Below, piece after piece: positions 16,070-24,904 of a DNA stretch of 64,000 nt (position 1 is the stretch's first letter; each line of letters starts with the position of its first letter). Both the position numbers and the translations under genes were made by a program. The notes beneath the pieces were generated by a model. It was not told the DNA's origin and did no database searches. It saw nothing but the letters and a program-made list of their open reading frames with translations. The stretch lies in NCBI GenBank assembly GCA_016212475.1, contig JACRGC010000014.1:62001-126000 (forward strand), read 5' to 3'. The stretch comes from Microcaldota archaeon. Its GTDB lineage: Archaea; Micrarchaeota; Micrarchaeia; Norongarragalinales; SBBD01.

Positions 16070-16429
16070 TTAGTTTTCAACCCTAGCCGCGTCCATATAC
16101 AAATTATACCGGTATTTGCACTCATCCCTATCCGCTTCAATTGAAAGCTGGTTGCAGATATTTTCCTCTCCCCTCCAGAATGCAACTTCAGAATAACAGG
16201 TGACTTTTGTTGGCGGAATAACCGTTTTATTCGCTGAAAAATATGGCGTGATTCTATTGCAAGGAGTCAAATCCTTATAATCAATTGCAAGCTGCTGAAG
16301 GCAAACGTTTTCCGAAGGCTGCGATTTTGCATAGCAAATAGCCGTTTTGACCTCCCGCTTTGCCGTGCAGCCGGAAAGCACGAGCGAAGCCATTGCAATT
16401 ACTGCGATTATCAGAATGAACTTTCCCAT
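16070..16429 (-). CDS. Small cysteine-rich lipoprotein, hypothetical
   Basis: A 119-residue protein with a lipoprotein-type signal: a hydrophobic helix followed by the lipobox LSGC at about residues 18-21, so Cys21 is probably lipidated outside the cell. The mature part has six further cysteines, probably paired in disulfides, and no domain I recognise. It converges on the ART-like gene with a 11-base gap. Function unknown; an exposed surface or solute-associated role is only a guess. Confidence 0.65.
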   Translation of the reverse strand: MGKFILIIAVIAMASLVLSGCTAKREVKTAICYAKSQPSENVCLQQLAIDYKDLTPCNRITPYFSANKTVIPPTKVTCYSEVAFWRGEENICNQLSIEADRDECKYRYNLYMDAARVEN

Positions 16430-16508
16430 AGATTAATTTTGCACGCTTCAAATATAACCGTTTGGAATTATGGTTTTGGTTGGGGGTTAGGCGTGATTTT
16501 TTTTAGCC
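16430..16508. other. Short intergenic region
   Basis: Seventy-nine bases between two leftward genes. AATATAACCG-like AT-rich sequence at 16448-16458 could serve the lipoprotein promoter. Nothing else is seen. Confidence 0.25.
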
Positions 16509-16889
16509 CTACGTTTTATTTTTCAAAACCGATTCAAATATCCCAAGCAGCCTTTGAAATTCCAAAATCTCCTCCTCCAAAACCTGCTTGTATTCGATCC
16601 TTGTATATCTTCGAAGCCGCTCTTGCTTGTATGCGTGTATATTTTTTATTGAATTCTTCTTTTTTGCAATCCCTTCCAAAACGCGTGCAATTTCGTTTTT
16701 GATCACTGCAATTGCCTCCTCGTTCAACTCCCCGGTTTTTACGGCAGTCCTAAGCTTTACGCCATACGCCTGCTTTTCCTTTATTTTACCGTAATTTTCA
16801 TGCGTATTTTTTGAAAGCTGCCTAATCTCCTCGTGGTTCAGCTCCCTTGCGTTTTGCAAAACCGCTATCACATCCTCTGGCAATTCCAT
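16509..16889 (-). CDS. Helical/coiled-coil hypothetical protein
   Basis: A 126-residue, highly charged, probably all-helical protein with no membrane segment. Long amphipathic stretches (for example ARVLEGIAKKKNSIKNIHAY and QVLEEEILEFQRLLGIFES) suggest a coiled coil. I do not recognise it. It lies 99 bases downstream of the MCM gene on the same strand, so a link to replication is possible, but nothing in the sequence shows it. It does not resemble the GINS subunits. Confidence 0.6.
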   Translation of the reverse strand: MELPEDVIAVLQNARELNHEEIRQLSKNTHENYGKIKEKQAYGVKLRTAVKTGELNEEAIAVIKNEIARVLEGIAKKKNSIKNIHAYKQERLRRYTRIEYKQVLEEEILEFQRLLGIFESVLKNKT

Positions 16890-16988
16890 AAAATCACAAT
16901 TGGCAATTTACAACTTTTGAAATTAAAAAAGAAGATGGATGTTTTTAAAAAATAGGAAAACTGGCAAAATGCCTTCCGTTCCCTTCAA

Positions 16989-19900
16989 CTAGCCCTTCCT
17001 GCTCTTTGAACTCCTAACGTATCCGGATTTTGGCCGATAAAGCTCGGTTTGTTTATGGAGATCTTCGATTAATCTCCTTGCAGTTTGCTCATCAATCCCA
17101 ACTTTTTCAGCTTCCTTTATGATATCTTCAATTGCAACCATGTCAACTTCCTTCTCCTTCTCCTCAATTATTGAAAGTATGGTTCTAGCTCTATCCGTCC
17201 TGCTCTTTGCCTGGCCAATATTGATGATGTCCGAATCAATCCTGCCCGTTTCCTTATCCATAAAGACATTTTGCAAAACATATTCCGTAAGATTGATTGC
17301 CCTATCCGCGTCGCTAGCTTCAACGATGCTGCTAAGCCGCATTTTAGCTGAAGCTTCCGAGAGCCTAATCAACCCCTCGATTTGCCTGGCAGTCACCGGA
17401 TAATTATTCTGCTTTTCGCCAAGCCGACGAAGTTTCAAATAAAATTCCTTTATTTTTTCGGATGCTTCCTGCGAAAGCGCCGGCGAATAATTTTTCCTTG
17501 CATATGCAATGTATTTCCTAAGAAGATTCAGATCGATCGGAGGCACAAGCGTCGAATCCTTGTTGTCGTTATCCGCAGAATACATGTGCCCCTTCAAAAT
17601 ATGCTCTGCAAGCTTGCGATCCCTGCCCTCATCCAGCACGTCCTTGATTGGGAAAATCAAATCAAACCTGGAGTTGTGGCAAATTATCCCCCCAAAGCCG
17701 GCAACGAAATTCTCGCATCCGGGCGTTGAAACATCGTAAACGAATTCCGTGGTTGGCAAAACCTCCCTGATTGATTTTATTTTGGCAAACCCCAAATCCC
17801 CCAAAGAAAGCCTCATCAAATTCTTATAATTTTCAATCGTTTCGGCCCCTAATTTGGAAATTTGATATGCAATCGTGCCTTGCGAGTTTAGAACCTTTTC
17901 CAACAATCCCCTTTTTTCAAGCCTGTTCAAATAAGACCGATAGGTTTCAATCACATTCAATGTTTGCGTCCTTGGATCTATTTCGGAAATGAATTCCGCT
18001 AGGCTTAAGGGTCCATTTCCAAATTTCATCATCCTTTCGGCCTTCATTTTGAGCTTGTTATTCGAAAGCCTTCCATTCAAAATATTGTTTGTCAATCCCT
18101 TCAACGGCCTGTTTTTTCCCCTTAAATTGCCGGAAAAATTGCTCATTGAAAGCGATTTGAGGGTTTCCCTAAATGGCTCAACAGGAACCCTAAGGTAAGG
18201 TTTTGTGCTCTTGAATTCCAATATTTTCTGCTTTGCATCAACCAATGAGTAGCACAAGCTGGGGTTGATTTTTCTTCCTTTTATGAATGTATTTTTTGGC
18301 TGCCATTCGTGCATTGATGCCAAAACATCGTTTTGCAAAAGCAAATAAAGCACATCGGATGCGAGTTTTTCACTGACAGTTGCGCAATAATCCCCCGCGT
18401 GGTAAGCCCGCAGGAATTCCTTTTGCAAATCGGCTGGGGAATTGAAAACAATTTCCGGAACTTCCTTGGTTTTTGCGCCTTTAGAAAGCTTCAAAATGTC
18501 ATTGAACAATAGGAAGACTAGCTTGTTTGCAATGTTGACCTTCATGCCACTTTCCTTATCTGAAATTTTCGTTATTTTGTGGTTGAACAGTTCGAGGCAG
18601 ATTTTTGCAACATCTGCATGCAAATCCTTTTCGTGCGCGCCAAATGCCAGTGAAATCAGGTGCTCTTTTGAATTTGAAATGAACATGGACCCTTCGGCTA
18701 TGTAATACCCAAAAAAACGCATGATCCTCGAATCAATTGGAATGGTTGCCGGAACTTGCGCCTTGCTTCCTCCCTTGGTTTTCAATGTGCAATTCCTTTT
18801 TTCTTCCACGGTCAAAAACTCGGCGTATTTTAGTGCAAGAATTTTTTGTTTAGCCCAATGCGTTGGCAATTTCCCAATCCTTTCAAACGCCTTAATGGGG
18901 GCATTATGCAAATAAATCCCGGAAGTTTTGCTTTCCGGCAATTTCAGCAATTCATCAATCAAATTTATTTCATTTTGAATTTCAATGTTTTCCGGCAATT
19001 TTTTTGGGATTGCTGCAAAATCCCCAACTTTTATTTCGCCGCCTTTTTTAGGAACAACTTTCCCATTTTCAAGCACAAAAATGCTGTGCCCTTCCGTGAT
19101 TTTTACCTTCCTTCCCGTTTCGAGCCTAACCTCGAGCATTTTGGTTCCCAATTTATGCCTAAAAACATATTGCACCGGCTTCCATGAGATTTTGTATGTT
19201 TTTGGGTCGAATGAGGGCACATCCAAATCCGTGATGTAAACCGGCTCGGAAAACTGCGGCCCAAATCCCCTGTAGTATTCCTCGATTATTTCGCCCATTT
19301 TTGCAACTTTTATTTTTCCGTCCTTTCTTACAATAATTGGCTCGGCATAATCAATGCTCTGCAAAGTGGGGCTCAAATCAAATTGTGATGCCGGCGGCTC
19401 ATTTGGGTTGAACCTTCCAAGCTTTGGATTTGCAGCTGCCAATACTGCAGTTTTTGCCTTGAATGTTGTTACAATTCCAGCTTTAGCTACAGATATCTGC
19501 CCGGATTCAAGCGCCTCATGCATTGCAACCCTATCATTCTCATCCATCTTGTCAATTTCATCGATATTTACCTGCCCTCCGGATGCTAGCACCATTGCTC
19601 CTGCTTTCAAAACCCATCCTTCCCCGAATTCGTCTTTTTCGGCGGAAGCTGTGTTGTGCACAACAATCCCATTTGCCAAAAATGCGTGCGAATCAATTGT
19701 AAAATCATACACCCACGGCATCGTTTCGTTGTTTATTGTCTCCGCGCTGATTATTTCATCCCAATAAATGGATGGGTTGCAAAGCTTGCGGAGCTCAATT
19801 GCTTCCTGCGAATCGTATGGGATGCAATTTAGTATTTTAATTCCCTGCTCCCGTTTTGGCCTCCTTCTTCCGGCAACATATTCCCAAGGCACAAATTTAG

Positions 19901-22526
19901 CTGCTGCTTTGTAGTTTTTTTTGATTCTTCCAAACAATTCGGTTGCCTTTGGGAGCAAATCAAGGTTGGAGTGCGCGTGTTTTATTGATTTTATGATTTT
20001 ACCGTGCACCATCTTCATTTTTGATGTTGCAACAAAATCTCCCTTTTTCAGCACCTGTGCTTTTTTCCATATTGAACCGTTTTTTGATGCGCTAAGGATT
20101 GGCGTTGCAAGCGTGGTTATCAGCTCTTTTCCCCTCCTGGTTTTGATTTTCCTAAGCATTTCCGGAGCCTTGATCCTCCAAACTTTTGATGCATTCATGA
20201 ACTGGGCGGATAAATCTTCATTAATTGCCATTACCCGCAAATTAGCGGCAGTTGAAGAAAACGCCCCATTTCCTTCGTAAACATCTCTTTCCCATTTTCC
20301 TTTCACAATGGAGGAAATATTGTCAATTCCCCGATCGTTTTGAATTACCAGTGAATCGGGTGCAACACAAAGCCCAACACCCGATGTACCTTTTCCGGAA
20401 ACATAGATGCATTTAGGAGCTAAATTCTTGACATACATCAGCATTGTCGTTTTTGAAGTGTTGTGCGAAATAATTCCGTTTGCAATGAACCTATGCCCCT
20501 TTGGAATTTCAACATCAAAAACATCTGCAATTCCCGCCTCTTTGATGCTGACAATTCTTTCGCTCAATTGATTTCCAAGTTTATGGTGCAAATCCGCTGT
20601 ATCCAAAACCAATTTTTCCAGCTTCCCCTTCTTTTTTTGCGATTGGAAGCCAATTGCATCCGAAAATTTCTTGATCGAATTCGCCCTTCGGATCACAAGG
20701 CTTTCATTTGCCAAAATTCTTGAGTGAATTCCAAACCGTAAAAGCAAAATCTGGACATCCCGCAAAAATTCAACCCTCTCCTTGCTTGTGCGCAATGTTA
20801 CTGCTTTCTTCCCCCTGCCTTTTGAAAAAACAGATCCATCAGCTTCAAAGAGCCAGCTCAAATACTGCGATGCAACAGCGTTTCCGGATTGCAAAACCAA
20901 ATCCGGCACCCGCTTTTCCCTCAAAAACTGCAAGTTGAAGGCAATATCCGTGCTCCTTATGTGGATTACGTTGATTGGTTTTTTTCCGGGCCGATGCTCG
21001 GTAATTATTTTAGGCTTGATTGCAAACAATTTTTCTATTTTCCCAACTAATTTTGGAATCAAATCAGATTCTTCCGGAATCACATCCATTGCAACTTCCG
21101 TCCTTGTAACCCATCCATCCCCCTGCACATACCCTAAAAATCCCGCCAATTCCAGGTCCAAAACTTTTGGCAATATCGCTTTGAATTTTGGCCCGAATTT
21201 CCGCTCAATTTTTTTCCATTGAAGTTCAAGCGGTTTTGTAATCGTGCACGGTATCCAGGAAATGGTTGCAAGCCTATCGCCAACCTTCAATTCATCCAGC
21301 CGTTTCCATTCCTTCTTCATCCCATCAACCGCAAGCAATGGATGATTGTAAGTTCCTTTGATGCATTTCCCAGACTCTGTAATTATTTCAAGAATCGGCT
21401 GCTGCTTGTATGCATGGAAAACTTTTGCGTAATCCCGAGTGTATCCCTGGCCGGTCAAAACCGGCACATTGATTTTTTGAAGATGTGCTGTTCCCATTTG
21501 CCCAAGCTTAGCAATTGCGCCATTCCCTAAAACCACCCTCTCATCATCAATTAGGCAACCCGGATCCCCAATCAACAACGCGTGGATTTCTCCTCTTAAT
21601 TTTTTTCCATCCGGAAGCGATTTCCCAAAATTCCCGCCGAACAATTGCAATGCAATTGCAAGCTTTACCTCGTCATGGCCGTAAATTGAGGGCGCAACGC
21701 TCCTGATTATCAGCTCTTGCAAATCCGGCTGCTTTGAAAGTTCGATCAATTCCTTTTTTTCGGATTCTGAAATTTCAAGCGCTTCGAATTCCTTTTCAAG
21801 TTTTTCCAAATGATTTACTTCAAGCAATTTTTCATAAACCGCAGAAAGCTTCCCATCCTTTTTCACTGGCCTTTTCCTTAAAATGCCAGTTATCATGAAT
21901 TTTTCCCCCGGAGAAATGATATTGCAAAGATCATCTTCCATCCAAAGCGAAATGTGCGAAGTTGGGGCGTTCCCCCGAAGCTTTTCAACAAGGTCTTGCA
22001 TCTGCGCATTTTGCATGTTGACAAACGTATCTTCCTTTTCAAGATGCTTGAAATCCCTTCGGCCGCATTTGCAAAAATCCGGGTTTTTTAGGCTGTTTTT
22101 TTCCGGCCTTGTCTTTGTGACTTCTCCGCAATGCATGCACTCCCAATTTGCAACCTTGATTACAGGCTTGATATCCGTTGAAAGGCTAACGATCCCCTCG
22201 ACTCTTATGAATTTATCCAAATGCTCAGCTCCAAGATCGGATACCATGATGTTGCGGCTCTCGGGAAGATGCCTGAATCTGCAATACGCCTTCAAGTGCT
22301 TCCCGTTTGCAACCGTGAATTTTAGGTTTTCAAGCGCTACTTCAGCTGCCTTGATGTAATCTTCAGGGTGCGAAATCAATTCGTCCGCAAGCTCGGGGTT
22401 GAACTGCTCAAGCGCCTTGTAATCGATAACCAAAGATCTTCTTTCCGGGTAATTGTTTGCAATCTCCTCGATTTCCGGAGCCATTACGGCCCGCAAAAAC
22501 TCCTCAAATGCAAGTATTTCATTCAT
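16989..22526 (-). CDS. mcm: Replicative DNA helicase MCM with three inteins
   Basis: MCM unwinds DNA ahead of the replication fork as a hexameric AAA+ ring. After removal of three inteins the host protein is about 679 residues, normal for archaeal MCM. It has an N-terminal OB region with a zinc site (CMHC and FCKC at precursor residues ~131-155), Walker A (GDPG, then TSKT after intein 1), Walker B (VNIDEIDKMD), sensor 1 (AANPKLGRF), arginine finger SRFDLIF and a C-terminal winged helix. Each intein interrupts a conserved AAA+ motif, so splicing is essential for activity. The ATG at 22524-22526 follows an AGGT ribosome site; a TTG one codon upstream is also possible. It starts nine bases after the stop of the HD-domain gene, so the two are probably cotranscribed. 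Confidence 0.96.
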   Translation of the reverse strand: MNEILAFEEFLRAVMAPEIEEIANNYPERRSLVIDYKALEQFNPELADELISHPEDYIKAAEVALENLKFTVANGKHLKAYCRFRHLPESRNIMVSDLGAEHLDKFIRVEGIVSLSTDIKPVIKVANWECMHCGEVTKTRPEKNSLKNPDFCKCGRRDFKHLEKEDTFVNMQNAQMQDLVEKLRGNAPTSHISLWMEDDLCNIISPGEKFMITGILRKRPVKKDGKLSAVYEKLLEVNHLEKLEKEFEALEISESEKKELIELSKQPDLQELIIRSVAPSIYGHDEVKLAIALQLFGGNFGKSLPDGKKLRGEIHALLIGDPGCLIDDERVVLGNGAIAKLGQMGTAHLQKINVPVLTGQGYTRDYAKVFHAYKQQPILEIITESGKCIKGTYNHPLLAVDGMKKEWKRLDELKVGDRLATISWIPCTITKPLELQWKKIERKFGPKFKAILPKVLDLELAGFLGYVQGDGWVTRTEVAMDVIPEESDLIPKLVGKIEKLFAIKPKIITEHRPGKKPINVIHIRSTDIAFNLQFLREKRVPDLVLQSGNAVASQYLSWLFEADGSVFSKGRGKKAVTLRTSKERVEFLRDVQILLLRFGIHSRILANESLVIRRANSIKKFSDAIGFQSQKKKGKLEKLVLDTADLHHKLGNQLSERIVSIKEAGIADVFDVEIPKGHRFIANGIISHNTSKTTMLMYVKNLAPKCIYVSGKGTSGVGLCVAPDSLVIQNDRGIDNISSIVKGKWERDVYEGNGAFSSTAANLRVMAINEDLSAQFMNASKVWRIKAPEMLRKIKTRRGKELITTLATPILSASKNGSIWKKAQVLKKGDFVATSKMKMVHGKIIKSIKHAHSNLDLLPKATELFGRIKKNYKAAAKFVPWEYVAGRRRPKREQGIKILNCIPYDSQEAIELRKLCNPSIYWDEIISAETINNETMPWVYDFTIDSHAFLANGIVVHNTASAEKDEFGEGWVLKAGAMVLASGGQVNIDEIDKMDENDRVAMHEALESGQISVAKAGIVTTFKAKTAVLAAANPKLGRFNPNEPPASQFDLSPTLQSIDYAEPIIVRKDGKIKVAKMGEIIEEYYRGFGPQFSEPVYITDLDVPSFDPKTYKISWKPVQYVFRHKLGTKMLEVRLETGRKVKITEGHSIFVLENGKVVPKKGGEIKVGDFAAIPKKLPENIEIQNEINLIDELLKLPESKTSGIYLHNAPIKAFERIGKLPTHWAKQKILALKYAEFLTVEEKRNCTLKTKGGSKAQVPATIPIDSRIMRFFGYYIAEGSMFISNSKEHLISLAFGAHEKDLHADVAKICLELFNHKITKISDKESGMKVNIANKLVFLLFNDILKLSKGAKTKEVPEIVFNSPADLQKEFLRAYHAGDYCATVSEKLASDVLYLLLQNDVLASMHEWQPKNTFIKGRKINPSLCYSLVDAKQKILEFKSTKPYLRVPVEPFRETLKSLSMSNFSGNLRGKNRPLKGLTNNILNGRLSNNKLKMKAERMMKFGNGPLSLAEFISEIDPRTQTLNVIETYRSYLNRLEKRGLLEKVLNSQGTIAYQISKLGAETIENYKNLMRLSLGDLGFAKIKSIREVLPTTEFVYDVSTPGCENFVAGFGGIICHNSRFDLIFPIKDVLDEGRDRKLAEHILKGHMYSADNDNKDSTLVPPIDLNLLRKYIAYARKNYSPALSQEASEKIKEFYLKLRRLGEKQNNYPVTARQIEGLIRLSEASAKMRLSSIVEASDADRAINLTEYVLQNVFMDKETGRIDSDIINIGQAKSRTDRARTILSIIEEKEKEVDMVAIEDIIKEAEKVGIDEQTARRLIEDLHKQTELYRPKSGYVRSSKSRKG
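17673..19358 (-). mobile_element. MCM intein 3 before the arginine finger, with endonuclease-like domain
   Basis: Precursor residues 1058-1619 (562 aa), the longest of the three. It starts with Ser, an alternative nucleophile, after LSPTLQ and ends IICHN before Ser, restoring LSPTLQ-SRFDLIFP. GHSIFVLENG is block B. FFGYYIAEGSMF matches the first dodecapeptide; the second, near FLRAYHAGDYCA, is less typical. A further ~150 residues near 1450-1590 look like an added DNA-binding or helix-turn-helix region (for example SYLNRLEKRGLLEKV). The C-terminal splicing block contains EFVYDVSTPGCENFVAG. Confidence 0.92.
19653..20369 (-). other. MCM intein 2, endonuclease-less
   Basis: Precursor residues 721-959 (239 aa), only 30 residues after intein 1. 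It starts with Cys after GTSGVGL and ends VVHN before Thr, restoring the conserved MCM stretch SGVGLTASAEKD. The splicing blocks are present (CVAPDSLV at the start; VYDFTIDSHAFLANGIVVHN at the end), but I see no LAGLIDADG motif. About 100 residues in the middle (including GRRRPKREQG) have no recognised function. It looks like an intein that lost its endonuclease. Confidence 0.9.
20460..21557 (-). mobile_element. MCM intein 1 in Walker A, with LAGLIDADG endonuclease
   Basis: Precursor residues 325-690 (366 aa). It starts with Cys after GDPG and ends ISHN before Thr, so splicing restores GDPG-TSKT, the ATP-binding P-loop. Block B is visible as GTYNHPLLA. Two dodecapeptide endonuclease motifs, LAGFLGYVQGDG and LSWLFEADGSVF, both keep acidic residues, suggesting an active homing endonuclease. 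Block F/G is DVFDVEIPKGHRFIANGIISHN-like (first and last parts seen). Confidence 0.94.
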
Positions 22527-22535
22527 CAAAATTAC

Positions 22536-23090
22536 CTATTTTTTCAAGCTAAGCTCCCTCCACCAAATCTGGGAAGATCTGCTTTCCATTTCTCCATAAA
22601 TTTCCCGGGAACTTTTAAGAGTCAATTTTTTTCCAGCTTCTTCAAACAGCAGTTTCGCCTGAGAAAAGCCCGATTCCATGTACTCTTTAGCGGTGAATGC
22701 CATTTCCAAAAGATCCGCATCCTTGATTATTTGAATCTCGATTCCATTTATTTTTGGGAATTCAACCCCTGCAATTTTTTCCTGCTCATCAAAAATTTGT
22801 TTTTCTATCCCATGCTTGTTTTTCACATAACTGCTTGAAATTTTATGCAGATCCAAAAGCCTGCTCTCGGGCAGATCGTGAAGAAGGCATGCAAATGCTA
22901 TTTTTTCAGGCTCTTTTTGCCCATCCATTTTTGCAATCATGAATGCAATTACCGAGGATCTGAATAAATGCTCCGCAACGCTTTCGGGATTGCTTATTTT
23001 GCAGTGCCACCATCCGCTCCTTTTTATCCGCTTCAAATCCCCTATTTCAAAGAGGAAATCAACTTGGCTTTGCGCAATTTTTTTTTGCAT
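22536..23090 (-). CDS. HD-domain phosphohydrolase (5'-nucleotidase-like)
   Basis: A 184-residue HD-superfamily protein of the HDDC2/YfbR type, metal-dependent phosphohydrolases that often act on deoxynucleoside monophosphates. The metal ligands are visible as SVAEHLFRSSV (first His), CLLHDLPESRLLD (the HD pair) and IKDADLLEMAF (the final Asp). The ATG at 23090 is preceded by GGGGAG, a clear ribosome site; an upstream ATG adds nine unlikely residues. It is immediately upstream of mcm and co-directional, so a nucleotide-pool or replication role is plausible but not proven. Confidence 0.85.
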   Translation of the reverse strand: MQKKIAQSQVDFLFEIGDLKRIKRSGWWHCKISNPESVAEHLFRSSVIAFMIAKMDGQKEPEKIAFACLLHDLPESRLLDLHKISSSYVKNKHGIEKQIFDEQEKIAGVEFPKINGIEIQIIKDADLLEMAFTAKEYMESGFSQAKLLFEEAGKKLTLKSSREIYGEMESRSSQIWWRELSLKK

Positions 23091-23209
23091 GGTTTTCTCC
23101 CCCCATTCTCCTTCCAATAAACCTAATCAATCCTTTTTAAACATCCTTAAAGGCTTAAGGAAAATTTACTACCATGCAACACCTGTCGAAACTAGCTATT
23201 ATTTGCTTT

Positions 23210-23335
23210 GAGGGGTGCTTTCGGGTGACCTCCATAAGGGGAAGCATCCCCTTATTCGGGCCACGCAGACCTTTTGTCTGCTGAGCCACATAATCGATTC
23301 TGCGGTCGCCTCTATCCCCTCTATTGGCTTTTTTT
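23210..23335 (+). ncRNA. Candidate structured RNA with U-run terminator
   Basis: Between the divergent HD gene and the next gene lies a multi-helix fold. GAGGGG (23210-23215) pairs with CCCCTC (23316-23321). GGTGACC (23224-23230) pairs with GGTCGCC (23304-23310). ATAAGGGG (23234-23241) pairs with CCCCTTAT (23248-23255). GCAGAC (23265-23270) pairs with GTCTGC (23276-23281), with a GGC/GCC extension. TTTTTTT follows at 23329-23335, placing the RNA on the plus strand. ACA follows hairpin B at 23288-23290. I cannot match it to 5S rRNA, SRP RNA, RNase P RNA, a tRNA or a known riboswitch. It could also be the 5' leader of the next gene. Confidence 0.55.
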
Positions 23336-23382
23336 ATCCATTTAATTTTTGTGATAAACTTATTCATTCCGACTCATCCGCA

Positions 23383-23393
23383 TTATATTTAAA
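23383..23393 (+). promoter_or_regulatory. TATA box for the gene at 23416
   Basis: TTATATTTAAA centred 28 bases before the ATG, supporting a leaderless start at 23416. Confidence 0.55.
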
Positions 23394-23415
23394 CTCGGCT
23401 AGAATATACTCTATT

Positions 23416-23985
23416 ATGGACGCAAAAGCCATAGTTCGCGAAATGCTAAACGCCGGCCACACAAAATCCGAGATAGTTTCCAACCTCCAAGAGCTTGGCA
23501 TTTTTGATGCCGAAAAATACTACGAGGACGCACTTAGGGAAACCGGCAAGGGCTCTGTTTCATCAGATCTGAATGTGGGCTCAATTTCGAGCGACAAGGG
23601 AAAAAGCCTATTTGACAAGGATTCCGACACCGACGAGGAGGCAAAGGATATTTTGGATCAGCACACGACCTCTATTTTCCAGGATTCAAGGCCAAAAAAA
23701 GCGGTTACAACTGAAAGCGCAATGGAAGACATCCCCCAATTGGAAATCACATCCATTAACGATGAAGGCGAAAAAGTCAAGAACATAGGGGAAATGCTAG
23801 GGAAAAATTCATCTGCAAAAAACCAGCTGGTTAGGAACATGCCAACTAGTAGCCTTCAACATCTTGACGAGGTCGAATCAAAGCTGGACGAAATGATTTC
23901 GCTATTAAAAGCGGTTTATGAAATAGATAGAAAAATACTTGATGCAAACAGGGATGTTTTGCTAAGGCTCAAAACCGATAAATAG
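23416..23985 (+). CDS. Hypothetical acidic protein with C-terminal coiled coil
   Basis: A 189-residue acidic cytoplasmic protein not recognised. The N-terminal ~40 residues (KAIVREMLNAGHTKSEIVS, NLQELGIFDAEKYYEDA) look like a small three-helix module. The middle is low-complexity Ser/Asp-rich. The last 45 residues (LDEVESKLDEMISLLKAVY, then EIDRKILDANRDVLLRLK) form a likely coiled coil. The start is fixed by the leaderless TATA spacing; a longer frame upstream runs through the structured RNA candidate and is not credible. Convergent with the block of four small membrane genes. Confidence 0.7.
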   Translation: MDAKAIVREMLNAGHTKSEIVSNLQELGIFDAEKYYEDALRETGKGSVSSDLNVGSISSDKGKSLFDKDSDTDEEAKDILDQHTTSIFQDSRPKKAVTTESAMEDIPQLEITSINDEGEKVKNIGEMLGKNSSAKNQLVRNMPTSSLQHLDEVESKLDEMISLLKAVYEIDRKILDANRDVLLRLKTDK

Positions 23986-24003
23986 TTTTTCTTTTGCTAT
24001 TTC

Positions 24004-24486
24004 TTACTTCTTATCCAGTTTCTTTTCAATTGATTCCAGCCGTTTTGAAAGCGAGCCGCTCTCCTCCCTAGATCTATCCGGGTTGAATCCTTGATGTTTA
24101 AGTGTTAACTTTCCGGAATGATCAAAGAAATTCTGCCTGAATTTTCCTCCCCTTGACAAATAGGTTCCTACTTTTTGCTGGTCTGTTTTCTCATAAGCAT
24201 CAATTGCCATAAGCTGCCCCATCATATTCGCCATCATGGTTTCATACGCGGAAAGCCCGCCTCCTCCTTGCATAATGATTATCGGCTGGGGCGGTTTTTG
24301 CGCCTGCGGAGTTGGAAGTGCTGACTCCATATCTGGGGGCACATGCTCCGAAGGAGTTGGCCTGGCATAAACCCTTGAAGCGATAACTGCAAGCAATAGG
24401 AAAATAGCGGATAAGAACATCCAGCTAACATTCAAAAAAAAGCCTCCGCCTGCAAGCAATATCAAAATCAGCAAAACTGCGTCCAT
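24004..24486 (-). CDS. Small membrane protein with Gly-rich linker, hypothetical
   Basis: A 160-residue protein, last of four co-directional small membrane genes. Two hydrophobic helices (about 3-17 and 20-37) are followed by a Pro-rich stretch, then IIIMQGGGGLSAYE and a soluble, basic and finally coiled C-terminus (SLSKRLESIEKKLDKK). The segment PIIIMQGGGG resembles PIIIGGNQPA in the neighbouring gene product, suggesting a shared origin or interaction. No family recognised. Confidence 0.65.
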   Translation of the reverse strand: MDAVLLILILLAGGGFFLNVSWMFLSAIFLLLAVIASRVYARPTPSEHVPPDMESALPTPQAQKPPQPIIIMQGGGGLSAYETMMANMMGQLMAIDAYEKTDQQKVGTYLSRGGKFRQNFFDHSGKLTLKHQGFNPDRSREESGSLSKRLESIEKKLDKK

Positions 24487-24514
24487 AAAAATCCGCCTAA
24501 ATCGAAATCAAGCC

Positions 24515-24895
24515 TTAGTGATGGCCCGAATCGCTTTTTGTATCATTCGACCCAAAGAACTTCTTTAGCATCCTTCCAAAAAGCACAACCCACGCCCCAA
24601 ACCTTCCCGAAATCCACTCGTCCCCATCAGGATCTCCTGGGAAATTTGGCCGAAATGAAATTTTGTTTGGAAAATGAGCTGCCGGCTGGTTTCCCCCAAT
24701 TATTATTGGCTGGACCCCTCCGTGAGTTGCGCCATGCGCAACTGTGCTTCCGCCATGTGCATTGTTTTGGCTTCCCTGCGAGGAAAACAAAAACATTACC
24801 AGCACAACGCAGCTAAGGAATGCAAGAAATGTGGCTCCAACTGAAAAGAAGAAATACGTAACAATTGCCATCAAGACAAGAAGCATCGAATTCAT
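24515..24895 (-). CDS. Small membrane protein, His/Gly-rich, hypothetical
   Basis: A 126-residue protein with one or two N-terminal helices (about 3-36), a linker rich in His, Gly and Ser (including VAHGATHGG), then PIIIGGNQP and a soluble region with a second hydrophobic patch (GAWVVLFGRML). The tail ends in SGHH. It lies 28 bases upstream of the previous gene and nine bases after the next, so the cluster is tightly packed. No family recognised. Confidence 0.65.
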   Translation of the reverse strand: MNSMLLVLMAIVTYFFFSVGATFLAFLSCVVLVMFLFSSQGSQNNAHGGSTVAHGATHGGVQPIIIGGNQPAAHFPNKISFRPNFPGDPDGDEWISGRFGAWVVLFGRMLKKFFGSNDTKSDSGHH

Positions 24896-24904
24896 TTCAA
24901 TCCC

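Noticed and set aside
16509-16889. GINS or other replisome subunit beside mcm
   Set aside because: Helical, but no GINS A/B-domain motifs; left as hypothetical.
23210-23335. 5S rRNA, SRP RNA, RNase P RNA or tRNA
   Set aside because: Diagnostic conserved segments of each (for example the T-arm, the SRP GGAA tetraloop helix, RNase P P4) are absent.
23215-23415. N-terminal extension of the gene at 23416
   Set aside because: It would translate the structured RNA candidate; a TATA box at the right distance supports the ATG at 23416.
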